Shown piece by piece: positions 62,387-64,000 of a DNA stretch of 64,000 bases (its first letter is position 1; each line of letters opens with the position of its first letter). The stretch is from Mesorhizobium ciceri biovar biserrulae WSM1271 (GTDB lineage: Bacteria > Pseudomonadota > Alphaproteobacteria > Rhizobiales > Rhizobiaceae). Location: assembly GCF_000185905.1 (NCBI RefSeq), contig NC_014923.1:4859501-4923500 (forward strand), given 5' to 3'. The position numbers and the translations under genes are program-made. The notes under the pieces are model-generated. The model worked only from the letters and a program-made list of their open reading frames with translations. It was not told the DNA's origin and did no database searches.

Positions 62387-64000
62387 CTATTCGGCGGCCA
62401 CCAGTCCGGCCATCTCGCGGTTCTTCATCAGCTTGTAGACGATGGAATCCATCAGCGCCTGGAACGAGGCGTCGATGATGTTCTCGGAAACGCCGACCGT
62501 CCACCAGCGCGCGCCGGTGCCGTCATGCGATTCGATCAGAACGCGGGTGATCGCCTCGGTACCGCCATTGAGGATACGCACCTTGAAGTCGGCCAGCTCC
62601 ATGTCGGCGATCTCGCCCTGGAATTTGCCGAGGTCCTTGCGCAGCGCGATGTCGAGTGCGTTGACCGGGCCATGCCCCTCGGCCACCGACATCTTCTCCT
62701 CGCCATCGACCACCACCTTGACGATCGCTTCGGAGACCGTCTTCAACTGGCCGTTGGCGTCGAAGCGGCGCTCGACCATACAGCGGAACGAGGTGACGTT
62801 GAAGAATTCCGGCAGGCCGTGCAGCATCTTGCGGGCGAGGAGTTCGAAGCTGGCATCGGCGCCTTCATAGGCATAGCCCTCGGCCTCGCGCTCCTTGACC
62901 ACGGATATCAGCGCGTCGAGCCGGTGATCGTCCTTCGGCACCTCAATGCCGCGTCGCCTCAGCTCGGCGAGGAAATTGGCCTTGCCGCCCTGGTCCGAGA
63001 CCATGACACGGCGGCGGTTGCCGACCGTTTCGGGGGGGACGTGCTCGTAGGTCGCCGGCTCCTTGGCCAGTGCGGAGGCATGAATGCCGGCCTTGGTGGC
63101 GAAGGCGGAAGCGCCGACATAGGGCGCTTGCGCCTCTGGCGCTCGGTTCAGGAGTTCGTCGAATGCGCGCGACAACCTGGAAATGCCTGTCAGCGCCTCA
63201 GCCGAAATGCCAGTTTCGAAACGATCGGCGAAGGCCGGCTTTAGCGCCAGCGTTGGCACGATCGAGATCAAATTGGCGTTGCCGCAGCGCTCCCCGATGC
63301 CGTTGAGCGTGCCCTGGATCTGGCGCACGCCAGCCTCGACAGCGGCGAGGGAATTCGCCACGGCCTGGCCGGTGTCGTCATGGGCATGGATGCCGAGATG
63401 ATCGCCTGAAATGCCTGATAAAATAACCTTCTCGACGATGGCGCGGACTTCCGATGGCTGCGTGCCGCCATTGGTGTCGCACAGCACCACCCAACGCGCC
63501 CCGGCATCATAGGCGGTCCTGGCGCAGGCCAGCGCATAGTCGGGATTGGCCTTGAAGCCATCGAAGAAATGCTCGCAGTCGACCAATGCCTCCTTGCCGG
63601 CGGCGATCGCCGCCTCGACGGAGGCCTTGATGGCATCGAGGTTCTCCTCATTGGTGCAGCCGAGCGCGACACGGACGTGGTAGTCCCAGCTCTTGGCGAC
63701 GAAGCAGATGGCATCCGATTTCGATTGCACAAGAGACGCTAGGCCGGGATCGTTGGACGCCGACACCCCTGCCCGCTTGGTCATGCCGAAGGCGACGAAT
63801 TTGGCGCGCTCCGTGCGCTTCTCCTGGAAGAAGGCGGTGTCGGTCGGGTTGGCGCCGGGATAGCCGCCTTCGACATAGTCGAGGCCAAAAGCGTCAAGCA
63901 GTTTTGCGATGGCGATCTTGTCCTCGACGGAAAAGTCGATGCCCGGCGTCTGCTGGCCATCGCGCAATGTGGTGTCGAAGAGATAGAGGCGCTCGCGGGT
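62387..64000 (-). CDS. cimA: Citramalate synthase (partial, runs off the window)
   Basis: At least 537 residues shown; the reading frame continues past position 64000, so the N-terminus is missing. LYLFDTTLRDGQQTPGIDFS is the alpha-isopropylmalate/citramalate-synthase start, with DYVEGGYPGANPTDT, catalytic GIHAHDDTGQAVANSLAAVEAG and GERCGNANL. The C-terminal regulatory LeuA-dimer domain is present. The reaction joins pyruvate and acetyl-CoA to citramalate, a route to isoleucine. The exact CimA versus homocitrate-type specificity rests on family resemblance. Confidence 0.9.
   Translation of the reverse strand, partial: TRERLYLFDTTLRDGQQTPGIDFSVEDKIAIAKLLDAFGLDYVEGGYPGANPTDTAFFQEKRTERAKFVAFGMTKRAGVSASNDPGLASLVQSKSDAICFVAKSWDYHVRVALGCTNEENLDAIKASVEAAIAAGKEALVDCEHFFDGFKANPDYALACARTAYDAGARWVVLCDTNGGTQPSEVRAIVEKVILSGISGDHLGIHAHDDTGQAVANSLAAVEAGVRQIQGTLNGIGERCGNANLISIVPTLALKPAFADRFETGISAEALTGISRLSRAFDELLNRAPEAQAPYVGASAFATKAGIHASALAKEPATYEHVPPETVGNRRRVMVSDQGGKANFLAELRRRGIEVPKDDHRLDALISVVKEREAEGYAYEGADASFELLARKMLHGLPEFFNVTSFRCMVERRFDANGQLKTVSEAIVKVVVDGEEKMSVAEGHGPVNALDIALRKDLGKFQGEIADMELADFKVRILNGGTEAITRVLIESHDGTGARWWTVGVSENIIDASFQALMDSIVYKLMKNREMAGLVAAE

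Overview
The window is 64 kb of GC-rich, gene-dense chromosome from an alphaproteobacterium. The gene orders pepA-lptF-lptG-lptD-surA-pdxA-rsmA, fabD-fabG-acpP-fabF-mltG-yicC-gmk, rpsF-rpsR-rplI and radA-cvpA-purF, a DUF995 protein, and palindromic intergenic repeats of a rhizobial type point to Rhizobiales, most likely Mesorhizobium or a close Phyllobacteriaceae relative. That is inferred from layout and family knowledge; no 16S gene is present. About 60 protein genes can be supported. I saw no rRNA, tRNA, CRISPR array, transposase or phage gene.

Layout. 0-4.1 kb: surface-polysaccharide locus, a cellulose-synthase-like GT2 glycosyltransferase divergent from a secreted GH26-like hydrolase, then a DUF995 protein; the 602-bp region between the divergent genes carries CtrA-like TTAA-N7-TTAA sites. 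4.1-14.1 kb: holC and pepA (minus), then lptF-lptG-lptD-surA-pdxA-rsmA (plus), i.e. LPS export and outer-membrane assembly with vitamin B6 synthesis and 16S rRNA dimethylation. 14.1-20.7 kb: a minus-strand run fabD-fabG-acpP-fabF-mltG-yicC-gmk for fatty-acid synthesis, murein processing and GMP kinase. 21-24.6 kb: an LTA-synthase-like phosphoglycerol transferase preceded by Pho-box-like repeats, and a Tad-type vWA protein. 25-33.7 kb: rpsF, rpsR, rplI, cfa, ynfA, an Rsm22-type protein, dnaB, radA, cvpA, then purF and an SDR gene.

36-64 kb is more accessory: a secreted lectin-like protein with a leader predicted to hide its ribosome binding site, an OsmC protein, agmatine deiminase with an orphan polyamine-binding protein and a LuxR regulator, an S10 peptidase, two DMT transporters, a LysR/tautomerase pair with a near-perfect operator, a two-domain Aas enzyme next to psd-pssA (phospholipid remodelling and phosphatidylethanolamine synthesis), an isolated DMP19-domain gene in lower-GC DNA, an SMP-30 lactonase, an antibiotic-biosynthesis-type monooxygenase behind a 20-bp palindrome, a cysteine-rich ArsR with an Atm1-type ABC exporter, a LysM protein, a LOG phosphoribohydrolase, a LysR/muconolactone-isomerase-like pair, a ZntB-like transporter, gst, rarD and the partial cimA at the right edge.

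Most of the window is core metabolism. I did not find a clear new multi-gene defence or mobile system. The items worth a second look are mainly regulatory (structured leaders, operators, tandem terminators, repeat families) and enzyme variants (Aas HX4E, GT2 QxxQW, GH26 lacking the usual His).
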